Source: an uncultured Clostridia bacterium
Lineage (GTDB): Bacteria > Bacillota > Clostridia > Christensenellales > Borkfalkiaceae
Length of the DNA stretch: 11,965 bases
Direction of reading: 5' to 3'
Assembly (NCBI GenBank): GCA_937920115.1
Contig: CALGVF010000150.1
Location: forward strand, 1-11,965
Below, piece after piece: positions 1 to 7,282 of the stretch (its first letter is position 1; each line of letters opens with the position of its first letter). A program made the translations under genes and the position numbers. The notes below the pieces were generated by a model. That model searched no databases and was not told where the DNA came from. It worked only from the letters and a program-made list of their open reading frames with translations.

Positions 1-157
1 TATATATTCTCTCAAAAAATAAATTGACAGAAACATTTTTGTTCATGAACACTTTTCGTATTCGTCGTTTGTTTCAATTCATTTCCTTCTATTCAGTTTT
101 TAATCTTCGTCGGCAAACTTCCGTTTGCCATGAGCACCGTCTCACGACAGCCTACAC

Positions 158-187
158 ATCATACCACATTGCTCTATCGTTTGTCAA
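158..187 (-). promoter_or_regulatory. Strong sigma-A promoter P2, firing leftward
   Basis: On the minus strand, TTGACA (182-187) and TATGAT (158-163) are separated by 18 bases, and TGG just before the -10 gives an extended -10. Upstream lie four A-tracts on the minus strand (plus-strand T runs at 191-196, 202-206, 212-217 and 222-227) phased about 10 bases apart, as in a curved UP-element. The transcript would run off the window to the left. A 7-bp hairpin with a GGAA loop at 112-129 would sit early in it. No protein start with a good ribosome site follows within the window. Confidence 0.75.
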
Positions 188-278
188 GCATTTTTTCAAC
201 ATTTTTCAATGTTTTTTAAAATTTTTTGACCGACCGAACAACGTCGTTTTTGTAAGCCCTCACCTGAGTGGCTCGCAT

Positions 279-308
279 ATCTTACCACTTTATATTTATC
301 TTTGTCAA
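279..308 (-). promoter_or_regulatory. Strong sigma-A promoter P1, in tandem with P2
   Basis: On the minus strand, TTGACA (303-308) and TAAGAT (279-284) have the same 18-base spacer and the same GTGG before the -10 as P2, 121 bases downstream. The upstream sequence (309-355) is A/T-rich with several A and T runs. Tandem near-consensus promoters with upstream A-tracts are typical of stable RNA operons, so an rRNA or tRNA operon just left of the window is a reasonable inference, but none of its sequence is present. The rest of 309-461 shows nothing else that I can name. Confidence 0.7.
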
Positions 309-461
309 CTGTTTTTCACAAGTTTTTGAAAAAAAATTTAAAATATTTTTTCACCGCTTTTCCCGTGTTTTTCGGCAATTTTAATTATGAACTAAATATT
401 CAGAGCAGGCGTTTTTCAAGCACTATATATTGTGTTTATTAAGATAAATTATACGGTTTTT

Positions 462-594
462 ACCTCTCTCGTCTTTTTCTCGCTTTGCTCGCAAAAGACA
501 CTTCACCTCGGCGGCGGACGCCCCCTCTCCGTCTGACTCCGTCTGACACCTCTCCCGTTTCATCGGGAGAGCCTGCCCCAAAGGGGAAAGCAAG
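462..594 (+). repeat. R1 repeat, copy A
   Basis: R1 is the name used here for an interspersed repeat that starts with GACCTCTCTCGTC (first base missing in this copy) and ends with CCCCAAAGGGGAAAGCAAG. In this copy the interior holds a GGCGGCGGACG block, two CCGTCTGAC blocks and a perfect 8-bp hairpin with loop TTTCAT at 550-571. CCCC AAA GGGG at 576-586 is the terminal mini-hairpin. The interior closely resembles the reverse complement of copy F near the other end of the window. Confidence 0.8.
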
Positions 595-610
595 AAAGAT
601 TACAGGCTTC

Positions 611-777
611 GCCCAAGGCAAATATAACTACGCGAGGTAAAATACCACTTCCGTTTCTCGGGACGCCGAGGGCGTCGTCCCCTACGCCGTAAGGCAAATA
701 TCACCGCCGTAGGCAATATCACTGCCGTAGGCAATATCACTGCCGTAGGCAATATCACTGCCGTAGGCAATATAACT
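611..777 (+). repeat. R2 mini-hairpin array 1 with an R3 hairpin
   Basis: R2 units consist of a tiny hairpin followed by AATATCACT or AATATAACT. Four 18-base units occur head to tail at 706-723, 724-741, 742-759 and 760-777, each GCCGTAGGC plus the tail; the last has AATATAACT. A longer unit with GCCGTAAGGC precedes them (686-705), and a further unit lies at 611-629. At 660-681 a GGGACG...CGTCCC hairpin (R3) joins the array through CCTACGCCGTAAGGC, the same junction type as in array 3. Because 18 is a multiple of three, the array keeps a frame open on the minus strand, which is not a gene. Confidence 0.85.
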
Positions 778-794
778 TTGGAACAGAACACAAA

Positions 795-828
795 AGGCGA
801 GCGGAAACACGAATGTTTCCGCTCGCCT
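795..828 (-). terminator. Terminator hairpin of the NifU-like/GGGtGRT operon
   Basis: Perfect 15-bp arms (795-809 and 814-828) enclose a CGAA loop. On the minus strand the stem is followed by TTTTGTG, and on the plus strand by CGTTTCGTTTG, so it could work both ways. It is 109 bases past the stop of the GGGtGRT gene. The 829-936 gap also holds a perfect 14-base AT palindrome (904-917) of unknown role. Confidence 0.7.
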
Positions 829-936
829 CGTTTCGTTTGTATTTAGTATTTATTCCCTATTACATATTGTATATAAATCTTCGGAGACTATCCACCGCTT
901 TCATTATTATATAATAAGGAGTACCCTCGACGGGAA

Positions 937-1938
937 TTATTTGTTCATTGCCTTTTCGACCGCAACCGCAACCGCTACCGTCGCTCCGACCATCGGGTTG
1001 TTACCCATTCCGATAAGTCCCATCATTTCAACGTGAGCCGGTACGGACGAAGAACCCGCGAACTGAGCGTCCGAGTGCATTCTGCCCATAGTGTCGGTCA
1101 TACCGTAAGAAGACGGTCCCGCAGCCATATTGTCGGGGTGGAGCGTTCTGCCCGTGCCGCCGCCCGAAGCAACCGAGAAATATTTTTTGCCGTTCTCTAC
1201 GCACCATTTCTTGTAGGTGCCTGCGACGGGGTGTTGGAATCTCGTCGGGTTGGTCGAGTTACCCGTAATGGATACCATTACGTTTTCGAGTTTCATTATC
1301 GCTACGCCTTCGGGAACGTTGTCCGCTCCGTAGCATTTAACTTTCGCTCTCGGTCCGTCCGAATACGGTTTCTCGTAAACGACCGTAACCTTTTCGGTGT
1401 ACGGGTCGAAAGTAGTTTCAACGTAAGTGAAGCCGTTGATTCTCGAAATAATCATAGCCGCGTCCTTGCCGAGACCGTTAAGAATAACTCTTAAAGGTTT
1501 GGTTCTTACCGTATTTGCGTTAAGAGCAATCTTAATCGCTCCTTCCGCAGCGGCGAACGACTCGTGACCTGCCAAGAAGCAGAAGCAATCGGTATCGTCC
1601 GAAAGGAGCATCGCTCCGAGGTTGCCGTGTCCGAGACCTACTTTTCTGTTGTCAGCAACCGAACCGGGAATACAGAACGATTGAAGTCCTACGCCGATTT
1701 TGGTAGCCGCGTCGGCAGCCTTTTTAACTCCGCTCTTAATAGCGATAGCCGCGCCTACGGTGTACGCCCATACTGCGTTCTCGAAGCAAATCGGCTGAGT
1801 GCTTCTTACGATGTCGTCGCAATCTACGCCCTTGTCGAGGCAGATTTTTTTACATTCTTCGACGGAAGAGATGCCGTATTCTTTCAAAACGGCGTTGATT
1901 TTATCTATTCTTCTTTCATATCCTTCAAATAAAGCCAT
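937..1938 (-). CDS. GGGtGRT family protein
   Basis: The protein has 333 residues. It carries the family's name motif GGGTGRT at residues 259-265, followed by a well-conserved tail (LHPDNMAAGPSSYGMTDTMG, then PAHVEMMGLIGMGNNPMVGA at about 300-319). The middle has GHGNLGAMLLSDDTDCFCF (about 103-121) and nine cysteines overall (29, 33, 40, 51, 89, 118, 120, 202, 246). The start is set by AAGGAGGA seven bases upstream. The gene begins 13 bases after the stop of the NifU-like gene, and its ribosome site overlaps that stop, so the two are surely co-transcribed and probably translationally coupled. The family has no biochemical function that I know of. Its recurrent NifU-like partner and its cysteines suggest an Fe-S role, which is inference. 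No signal peptide or membrane segment is apparent, so it should be cytoplasmic. Confidence 0.9.
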   Translation of the reverse strand: MALFEGYERRIDKINAVLKEYGISSVEECKKICLDKGVDCDDIVRSTQPICFENAVWAYTVGAAIAIKSGVKKAADAATKIGVGLQSFCIPGSVADNRKVGLGHGNLGAMLLSDDTDCFCFLAGHESFAAAEGAIKIALNANTVRTKPLRVILNGLGKDAAMIISRINGFTYVETTFDPYTEKVTVVYEKPYSDGPRAKVKCYGADNVPEGVAIMKLENVMVSITGNSTNPTRFQHPVAGTYKKWCVENGKKYFSVASGGGTGRTLHPDNMAAGPSSYGMTDTMGRMHSDAQFAGSSSVPAHVEMMGLIGMGNNPMVGATVAVAVAVEKAMNK

Positions 1939-1951
1939 TTTCGTCTCCTCC

Positions 1952-2644
1952 TTACTCTTTTCTCGGGTCTATATATTTGTAAGCGTTCTCGAATCTGCCG
2001 TAGTGACCCTTAGCCTTTTCGTACGCTTCGTTCGGCGAGAGACCTTTCTTGATGAAATCGGTCATTTTGCCGAGCGAGATAAACTCGTAACCGATAACCT
2101 GCATATCTTCGTCGAGAGCCATTCTCGTAACGTAACCCTCAGCCATTTCGAGGTATCTCGTACCCTTTTCTTTCGTGCCGTACATAGTGCCGACCTGCGA
2201 ACGAAGTCCTTTACCGAGGTCTTCGAGACCCGCGCCGATAACGAGACCGTCGTCCGAATACGCCGACTGAGTACGACCGTAAACTATCTGCAAGAAAAGT
2301 TCTCTCATAGCGGTGTTAATCGCGTCGCATACGAGGTCGGTATTGAGGGCTTCGAGAATGGTCTTGCCGGGAAGAATCTCGGAAGCCATAGCGGCGGAAT
2401 GGGTCATACCCGAACAGCCGATAGTCTCGATAAGAGCCTCTTCGATAACGCCTTTTTTAACGTTGAGCGAAAGTTTGCACGCGCCTTGCTGCGGAGCGCA
2501 CCAACCCACGCCGTGAGTGAAGCCGCTTATGTCGGTAATCTGCTTCGCCTCAACCCAAAGTCCCTCTTCGGGAATGGGTGCGGGACCGTGTTTAGGTCCT
2601 TTGGCAACGCATACCATATCCTTTACTTCGTTTGAATATTGCAT
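1952..2644 (-). CDS. NifU-like Fe-S cluster assembly scaffold protein
   Basis: This 230-residue protein resembles the NifU/IscU N-terminal scaffold domain, which holds a nascent Fe-S cluster on three cysteines. Visible family signs are the region around GVGWCAPQQGACK (Cys49, Cys56) and IGCSGMTHSAAMASE, with Cys77 and the downstream PGKTILEA, matching the usual GCxxAxAS...GKTLxEA stretch. The usual third ligand in a KLHCS-type motif is not seen; the other cysteines are 12 and 106. At 230 residues it is longer than the roughly 130-residue IscU, having its own C-terminal part (about 145-230). GGAGGA lies seven bases before the ATG. It is the first gene of a two-gene operon with the GGGtGRT gene. 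Scaffold function is inferred from homology; it may serve a specialised target rather than general cluster assembly. Confidence 0.85.
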   Translation of the reverse strand: MQYSNEVKDMVCVAKGPKHGPAPIPEEGLWVEAKQITDISGFTHGVGWCAPQQGACKLSLNVKKGVIEEALIETIGCSGMTHSAAMASEILPGKTILEALNTDLVCDAINTAMRELFLQIVYGRTQSAYSDDGLVIGAGLEDLGKGLRSQVGTMYGTKEKGTRYLEMAEGYVTRMALDEDMQVIGYEFISLGKMTDFIKKGLSPNEAYEKAKGHYGRFENAYKYIDPRKE

Positions 2645-2674
2645 AAATATTCCTCCAAAAATGATTTCTTACTC

Positions 2675-2703
2675 ATTATAACACAAAAAAACGCAATTTA
2701 CAA
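2675..2703 (-). promoter_or_regulatory. Promoter of the NifU-like/GGGtGRT operon
   Basis: On the minus strand, TTGTAA (2698-2703), a 17-base spacer and a perfect TATAAT (2675-2680) lie about 30 bases before the NifU-like start. The leader is short, about 25 bases, and no operator palindrome overlaps it. Confidence 0.75.
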
Positions 2704-2849
2704 TCGTTATTTGAAAAAAATACGAGAAAAATTTAACGCTTGTCCGAGGCGACGAAGTTGCGGGAAATAAAATGATTTCGTATATCAAAATTCTTACGTT
2801 TCCCGACCTATATCGACGGCTACGTCGCCACTTCGCCTCGGCAACGATT

Positions 2850-3043
2850 GACCTCTCTCGGCTCTTCGAGCCACTCTCCCCAAAGGGGAAAGCAAGACTA
2901 TTTAGTTTATTTGTGAATTTTTTTCAACTAAAAAAGTATTCAATAGTTAACGGTGAAGCGTCTTAAACCGTGTTGGTCTTATTAAATCTAATCCGACTCG
3001 CTTTCCCCTTTGGGGAGAGTGGCTCGAAGCGACGAGAGAGGTC
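2850..3043. repeat. Inverted pair of R1 repeats, copies B and C
   Basis: Copy B (2850-2896, plus) and copy C (2997-3043, minus) are both 47 bases long and nearly identical. They differ mainly in the inner stem-loop (GGCTCTTCGAGCC in B, GTCGCTTCGAGCC in C) and at AAGCAAG/AAGCGAG. They are arranged as terminal inverted repeats around a 100-base AT-rich core with no reading frame or motif that I can name. Just upstream, 2744-2849 holds further R1 fragments, including CCGAGGCGACGAAG and its near inverse CACTTCGCCTCGG. This fills the spacer between the operon promoter at 2675-2703 and the 3' end of glnN. Confidence 0.8.
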
Positions 3044-3052
3044 ATAAATTAT

Positions 3053-3091
3053 GCCGCAAGGCAAATATCACTGCCGTCAGGCAATATAACT
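3053..3091 (+). repeat. R2 mini-hairpin array 2
   Basis: Two units, GCCGCAAGGC plus AAATATCACT (3053-3072) and GCCGTCAGGC plus AATATAACT (3073-3091), end four bases before the glnN stop codon. They could act as 3'-end hairpins of the pyrG-glnN transcript. No classic U-tailed terminator follows glnN. Confidence 0.75.
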
Positions 3092-3095
3092 CTTC

Positions 3096-5195
3096 TTACT
3101 CCGCTACGCTCGAAAGAATATCCTCGTACGTCGGGAACGCCCAATCGGCTTTTCCAACGAGCGTTTCGAGTTCGTCCGCAGATTTTCTCAGTTTCTCCGA
3201 ATCGGGAATAATCACGTCTCTCAGATATTCCGCATGAGCGAGCATATCGCCTTTGCTTCCGACTTTCTTGAAGTCGTTTTCGAGTTTCTCCGTTTCCTTT
3301 AAAAGTTTATCCAATAACTTGTCAAGTCTGCCTATAAGTCGATTATCCGCAGATTTCGTTATATCAATACCTATCGCCGCCTTAGCCGAAAGTCCGCTCG
3401 CGAGCGTATCGGAATACTTGACCGCCGCAGGTATAATCTCCCTTCTCGACATTTTAATCATAGTCTTGGTCTCGACTTCGACTTTCTTGATATAGTTATC
3501 GAGGAGAATTTCGTATCTGCTCCTCATTTCCGTTTCGGAAAGCACGTTGTGACGGGCAAACAATTCGATATTCTTTTCGTCTATATAATGCGGCAATGCG
3601 TCGGCGGTCGTTCTGTAATTTAACAGCCCTCTTCTTGCCGCCTCTTCGAGCCATTCGTCCGAATAGTTGTTGCCGTTGAACACTATTCTCTTATGCTCTT
3701 TGAAATTCTTTGCGATAATCGAAGTCACCGTCTTTAAAACGTCGGAAGATTTTTCGAGTTCGTCCGCGAAGTCTTTGAGGGCGTCCGCCACTATCGTGTT
3801 GATTATTATGTTCGAGCAGGCTATGGACATATCCGAGCCGACCATACGGAACTCGAATTTGTTGCCCGTGAACGCGAACGGCGAAGTTCTGTTTCTGTCC
3901 GTCTTGTCCTTGTTTATCTTGGGAATAATACCGCCCGCGAGTTTAAGTTCTTCGCTCTTAATCTCGCTGTATTTCGCCCCGCTCTCTATCGCCGTGAGGA
4001 TACTTTCGAGTTCCTCGCCGATAAACATGGAAACTACCGCCGGCGGGGCTTCGTTCGCTCCGAGTCTGTGGTCGTTGCCCGCGGAAGCGACGGAAATTCT
4101 GAGAAGATCCTGATACTTGTCCACGGCGACTATAACCGCAGTCAGAAACAGTAAAAATTCGGGATTGTTTTCGGGGTGGTCGCCCGGTTCGAGAAGGTTT
4201 TTGCCCGTATCCGTTGACATGGACCAGTTGTTGTGCTTGCCGCTTCCGTTTATTCCGTCGAACGGTTTTTCGTGAAGCAGGCATACCATTCCGTGGCGGT
4301 TCGCAACCGTTTTCATCACGGACATAACTATCTGATTGTGGTCGAGAGCGTCGTTCGCGGGCGTATAAACGCAGGCGAGTTCGTGCTGAGCGGGAGCGAC
4401 TTCGTTGTGCTTCGTTTTAGCGTAAACGCCGAGTTTCCAAAGTTCCTCGTCGAGGTCCGCCATATACTCGCGTACTCTTCTCTTGATTTTTCCGAAATAA
4501 TGGTCGTCGAGTTCCTGACCTTTAGGCGGGTTCGCTCCGAAAAGCGTTCTGCCGCACGTTTCGAGGTCGAGTCTCTTTTCGTAGACCGACTTGTCTATAA
4601 GGAAATACTCCTGCTCCGCTCCGACCGTCGGAACGACTTTCTTTACGTCCTTTTCGCCGAAGAGTTTAAGTATTCTGAGAGTCTGAGTATTAAGGGCGTC
4701 TATACTTTTCAAAAGGGGCGTTTTCTTATCGAGCGACTCGCCGCCGTAAGAACAGAACACCGTCGGGATATAAAGCGAACCGTCTTTGACGAACGCTTTG
4801 GACGACGGGTCCCACGCCGTGTAACCTCTCGCTTCAAACGTGGAACGAAGTCCGCCGCTCGGGAAACTCGAAGCGTCGGGTTCGCCCTTGACGAGGGCTT
4901 TGCCCGAGAATTTGGTAATCGCTCCGCCCTTGCCGTCGGGTTCTATGAACGCCTCGTGCTTTTCGGCGGTAACGCCCGTCATAGGCTGAAACCAATGCGT
5001 GTAATGGGTCGCTCCTTTTTCCATCGCCCAATCCATCATGGCTTTCGCCACTTCGTCTGCGGTGGAAAGCCCGAGAGGCGTGCCGTCCTCCAACGTTTTT
5101 TTATAATCGTCGTACGCTTTATCCGAGACGCGTTTTTTCATTTCCTCGTCGGTAAAGACGTCGTTTGCAAATAATTCTAAGGGATTTTTATTCAT
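3096..5195 (-). CDS. glnN: Glutamine synthetase, type III
   Basis: This enzyme joins ammonia to glutamate using ATP, making glutamine in the cytoplasm. At 699 residues it has the large GSIII size rather than the roughly 450 residues of GSI. Motifs in order are GAEQEYFLID (about 192-201), the KHNEVAPAQHEL metal/glutamate region (about 262-273), NGSGKHNNWS (about 317-326), and further on GNDHRLGANEAPPA and RNRTSPFAFTGNKFEFR. I place the start at 5195, where GAGGA (5204-5208) precedes ATG by 8 bases. A longer frame beginning at a TTG at 5231 would overlap pyrG and has no fitting ribosome site. The gene lies 28 bases after the pyrG stop with no promoter or terminator between, so it belongs to the pyrG operon. 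This makes sense because PyrG consumes glutamine. Confidence 0.96.
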   Translation of the reverse strand: MNKNPLELFANDVFTDEEMKKRVSDKAYDDYKKTLEDGTPLGLSTADEVAKAMMDWAMEKGATHYTHWFQPMTGVTAEKHEAFIEPDGKGGAITKFSGKALVKGEPDASSFPSGGLRSTFEARGYTAWDPSSKAFVKDGSLYIPTVFCSYGGESLDKKTPLLKSIDALNTQTLRILKLFGEKDVKKVVPTVGAEQEYFLIDKSVYEKRLDLETCGRTLFGANPPKGQELDDHYFGKIKRRVREYMADLDEELWKLGVYAKTKHNEVAPAQHELACVYTPANDALDHNQIVMSVMKTVANRHGMVCLLHEKPFDGINGSGKHNNWSMSTDTGKNLLEPGDHPENNPEFLLFLTAVIVAVDKYQDLLRISVASAGNDHRLGANEAPPAVVSMFIGEELESILTAIESGAKYSEIKSEELKLAGGIIPKINKDKTDRNRTSPFAFTGNKFEFRMVGSDMSIACSNIIINTIVADALKDFADELEKSSDVLKTVTSIIAKNFKEHKRIVFNGNNYSDEWLEEAARRGLLNYRTTADALPHYIDEKNIELFARHNVLSETEMRSRYEILLDNYIKKVEVETKTMIKMSRREIIPAAVKYSDTLASGLSAKAAIGIDITKSADNRLIGRLDKLLDKLLKETEKLENDFKKVGSKGDMLAHAEYLRDVIIPDSEKLRKSADELETLVGKADWAFPTYEDILSSVAE

Positions 5196-5223
5196 AAAAT
5201 TTTTCCTCGCGTAAAATGTAAGT

Positions 5224-6813
5224 TTATTCAAGACAAGACTTTATAAAGCCTTTAAAGAGCGGGTGCGCTCTGTTCGGACGAGATTTAAACTCGGGGTGGA
5301 ACTGCGCTCCCAAAAAGAACTTGTCGCCCTTCAATTCTACCGTTTCGACTATTCTGCCGTCGGGCGATATTCCCGACAGAACGAGTCCCGCGTCGGAAAG
5401 TCGCTGTCGGAACTCGTTATTGAACTCGTATCTGTGGCGGTGTCTCTCCGCTATATGTTCTTCGCCGTAGCACTCGTAAAGGGTCGTGCCTTTCTTTACT
5501 TCGCACGGATAACTGCCGAGTCTCATGGTGCCGCCCTTGGGAACCACTCCCTGTTGGTCGGGCATAAGGTCTATTACTTTATATTTCGCGTTTTCGTCGA
5601 ACTCGCCCGAAATCGCTCCGTCGAGTCCCGCCACGTTGCGGGCGAACTCCATTACCATTATCTGCATTCCGAGGCATATTCCGAAATACGGAATATCGTG
5701 TTCTCTCGCGTATCTGCAAGTTTCAACCATCCCCTCGATGCCTCTCGAACCGAAGCCGCCCGGAACGATTATTCCGTCCACGTCGCCGAAGAACTCGTCC
5801 GCAGTGCCTGCGTCGACTTCTTCACTGTCAACCCATTTGATATCGACGAAGCAGCCGTTTTCGTAGCCCGCCGAATACAACGCTTCGACTACCGAAAGGT
5901 ACGAATCGTGAAGTTTAACGTATTTGCCGACCAAAGCGACCGTAACTCTCTTTTTTCTGCCGTTTATTCTCTTTATGAGGTCTTTCCACGGTTTCAAATC
6001 GAGTTTGCCGCGAAGTTTGAGTTCTCTGCAAACGACCGTATCGAGTCCGTTTTTATGCAACATAATGGGGGTCTGATAGAGGCAGTCCATAGTCACGTCG
6101 GAAATTACGCAATCGGGTTTTACGTTGCAGAAAAGGGCGATTTTCTTTCTTAAATCTTCGCCTATATCGCCGTCCGAACGGGTTACTATCACGTCGGGGT
6201 GAATACCGAGCGATTGAAGTTCCTTAACGCTGTGCTGAGTGGGTTTGGTCTTGTATTCGTCCGAACCCGAAACGTAAGGAACGAGACAAACGTGGATAAA
6301 CAGGCAATTTTCTCTGCCCACGTCCGTGGAATACTGTCTTATCGCCTCTAAGAAATGGGCTGATTCTATATCGCCTATCGTGCCGCCGATTTCGGTGATT
6401 ACGACGTCGGCTTTGGTGACTTCGGCGTTCTTGCGTATGAAATGTTTGGTCTCGTTGGTAACGTGGGGGATAATCTGAACGGTCTGACCGAGGTATTCGC
6501 CCCTGCGTTCCTTTTCTATTACTTTCGAGAACACCTTTCCCGAAGTAAGGTTGGAATACTTGTTGAGATTTTCGTCTATAAATCTCTCGTAGTGACCGAG
6601 GTCGAGGTCGGTCTCCGCTCCGTCTTCCGTAACGTATACCTCACCGTGCTGAATGGGGTTCATAGTGCCGGGGTCAACGTTCATATAAGGGTCGAGTTTC
6701 TGAGCCGCGACCTTGTAACCTCTGAGTTTTAAAAGTCTGCCGAGAGACGCCGCGACTATTCCTTTGCCGAGTCCCGAAACGACTCCTCCCGTAACGAAAA
6801 CGTATTTTGTCAT
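5224..6813 (-). CDS. pyrG: CTP synthase (glutamine-hydrolysing)
   Basis: PyrG aminates UTP to CTP with ATP and glutamine. The 529 residues show the whole two-domain layout. The N-terminal synthetase domain has the P-loop SGLGKGI (13-19), KLDPYMNVDPGTMNP (39-53), GEVYVTEDGAETDLDLGHYE (57-76) and EIGGTIGDIES (141-151). The C-terminal class I glutamine amidotransferase domain has PGGFGSRG (351-358), the nucleophile Cys380 in YFGICLGMQ, and the catalytic His506 and Glu508 in GAQFHPEF. All key residues are present. AAGAGGA precedes the ATG. It is the first gene of an operon with glnN, behind a promoter at 7024-7052 and a leader of about 200 bases with a terminator-like hairpin, so expression is probably controlled in the leader. 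Confidence 0.98.
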   Translation of the reverse strand: MTKYVFVTGGVVSGLGKGIVAASLGRLLKLRGYKVAAQKLDPYMNVDPGTMNPIQHGEVYVTEDGAETDLDLGHYERFIDENLNKYSNLTSGKVFSKVIEKERRGEYLGQTVQIIPHVTNETKHFIRKNAEVTKADVVITEIGGTIGDIESAHFLEAIRQYSTDVGRENCLFIHVCLVPYVSGSDEYKTKPTQHSVKELQSLGIHPDVIVTRSDGDIGEDLRKKIALFCNVKPDCVISDVTMDCLYQTPIMLHKNGLDTVVCRELKLRGKLDLKPWKDLIKRINGRKKRVTVALVGKYVKLHDSYLSVVEALYSAGYENGCFVDIKWVDSEEVDAGTADEFFGDVDGIIVPGGFGSRGIEGMVETCRYAREHDIPYFGICLGMQIMVMEFARNVAGLDGAISGEFDENAKYKVIDLMPDQQGVVPKGGTMRLGSYPCEVKKGTTLYECYGEEHIAERHRHRYEFNNEFRQRLSDAGLVLSGISPDGRIVETVELKGDKFFLGAQFHPEFKSRPNRAHPLFKGFIKSCLE

Positions 6814-6890
6814 AATTCCTCTTGTGTTTCTTTTTGCCTCGAAAAATTCGCCCCTTAGATTACCCTTGACGAATTTTAGTATTTTTTACC

Positions 6891-6920
6891 ACAATTATGG
6901 GTTTTTATTGCCATAATTGC
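6891..6920 (-). other. Stem-loop in the pyrG leader
   Basis: On the minus strand, GCAATTATGG (6911-6920) and CCATAATTGT (6891-6900) form a 9-10 bp stem around a 10-base A-rich loop. No U run follows that would suit termination. It may be a spacer, an RNA stability element or a protein site; its role is unknown. Confidence 0.5.
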
Positions 6921-6943
6921 CGCTCTCGGAGCCTTAGAAAATC

Positions 6944-6995
6944 AAAAAGGGCGTTTTTTTTTAGAAACCCGAAAGTTCCTAAAAAAAATTCGCCC
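6944..6995 (-). terminator. Terminator-like hairpin in the pyrG leader (candidate attenuator)
   Basis: On the minus strand, GGGCG (6991-6995) pairs with CGCCC (6949-6953). The stem continues through T8/A8 runs and AG/CT with a small bulge, and five T follow (6944-6948). It lies about 25-75 bases after the predicted start site and well before the ATG, where only a regulated terminator makes sense. A second copy of GGGGCGAATTTTT at 6842-6854, near the ribosome site, could compete for the CGCCC arm. Confidence 0.55.
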
Positions 6996-7023
6996 CGAAA
7001 GCCGTATTCAAAAAACGTAAACA

Positions 7024-7052
7024 ATAATACTACGCGACGAATAAATTGTCAA
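7024..7052 (-). promoter_or_regulatory. Promoter of the pyrG-glnN operon
   Basis: On the minus strand, perfect TTGACA (7047-7052), a 17-base spacer and TATTAT (7024-7029). The predicted start (about 7016-7018) reads ACG followed by six T, so the first transcribed bases include a U run. Confidence 0.8.
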
Positions 7053-7154
7053 ACGATTTTAAAGGTTTTTCGAGAACAATTTAAAAAAATTTCCGAAGTG
7101 ATTTTCGGGCGGCTCTATTCTTGCAAACACACATATTTCATTAAAAATTATTTC

Positions 7155-7239
7155 CTTGCTTTCCCCGTCATATATCTTGCTTTCCCCCCTGGGGAAAGTG
7201 GCTTGACGGAATGAAATGGAAGTCAAGACGATAGAGGTC
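7155..7239 (-). repeat. R1 repeat, copy D, with a duplicated end
   Basis: Copy D spans 7176-7239 in minus orientation: GACCTCTATCGTC, then a CTTGAC...GTCAAG hairpin, then CCACTTTCCCC AGG GGGGAAAGCAAG. An extra end fragment, CTTGCTTTCCCC, stands at 7155-7166. The stretch 7060-7154, upstream of the pyrG promoter, shows nothing that I can name. Confidence 0.75.
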
Positions 7240-7282
7240 TGTAACGCAAACAATATAAATACTCGCAATATTTTCAAAGAGA

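Noticed and set aside
1..47. A minus-strand frame from ATG at 47 open to the left edge (MNKNVSVNLFFERIY)
   Set aside because: There is no ribosome site and it is too short to judge. A 21-codon TTG-start frame just upstream has a ribosome site but ends at once. Neither is supported as a gene.
24..329. A 101-codon open frame on the plus strand
   Set aside because: It runs antisense through two strong promoters and A/T-rich tracts, has no ribosome site and low-complexity content.
706..777. A CRISPR array
   Set aside because: The 18-base units are directly adjacent with no variable spacers, and no cas genes are present.
600..791. A 63-codon minus-strand frame with ILPTAV repeats
   Set aside because: It is a translation of the 18-base R2 units, whose length keeps the frame open.
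2772..2966. A 64-codon plus-strand frame
   Set aside because: It consists of R1 fragments plus an AT-rich core, with no ribosome site.
5196..5231. A longer N-terminus for glutamine synthetase from TTG at 5231
   Set aside because: It would overlap the pyrG stop and lacks a ribosome site, while ATG at 5195 has GAGGA at good spacing.
6921..6940. CCGAGA in the pyrG leader as a second PyrR hexaloop
   Set aside because: The flanking bases do not form the two-part stem; a simple GCTC/GAGC pairing fits better.
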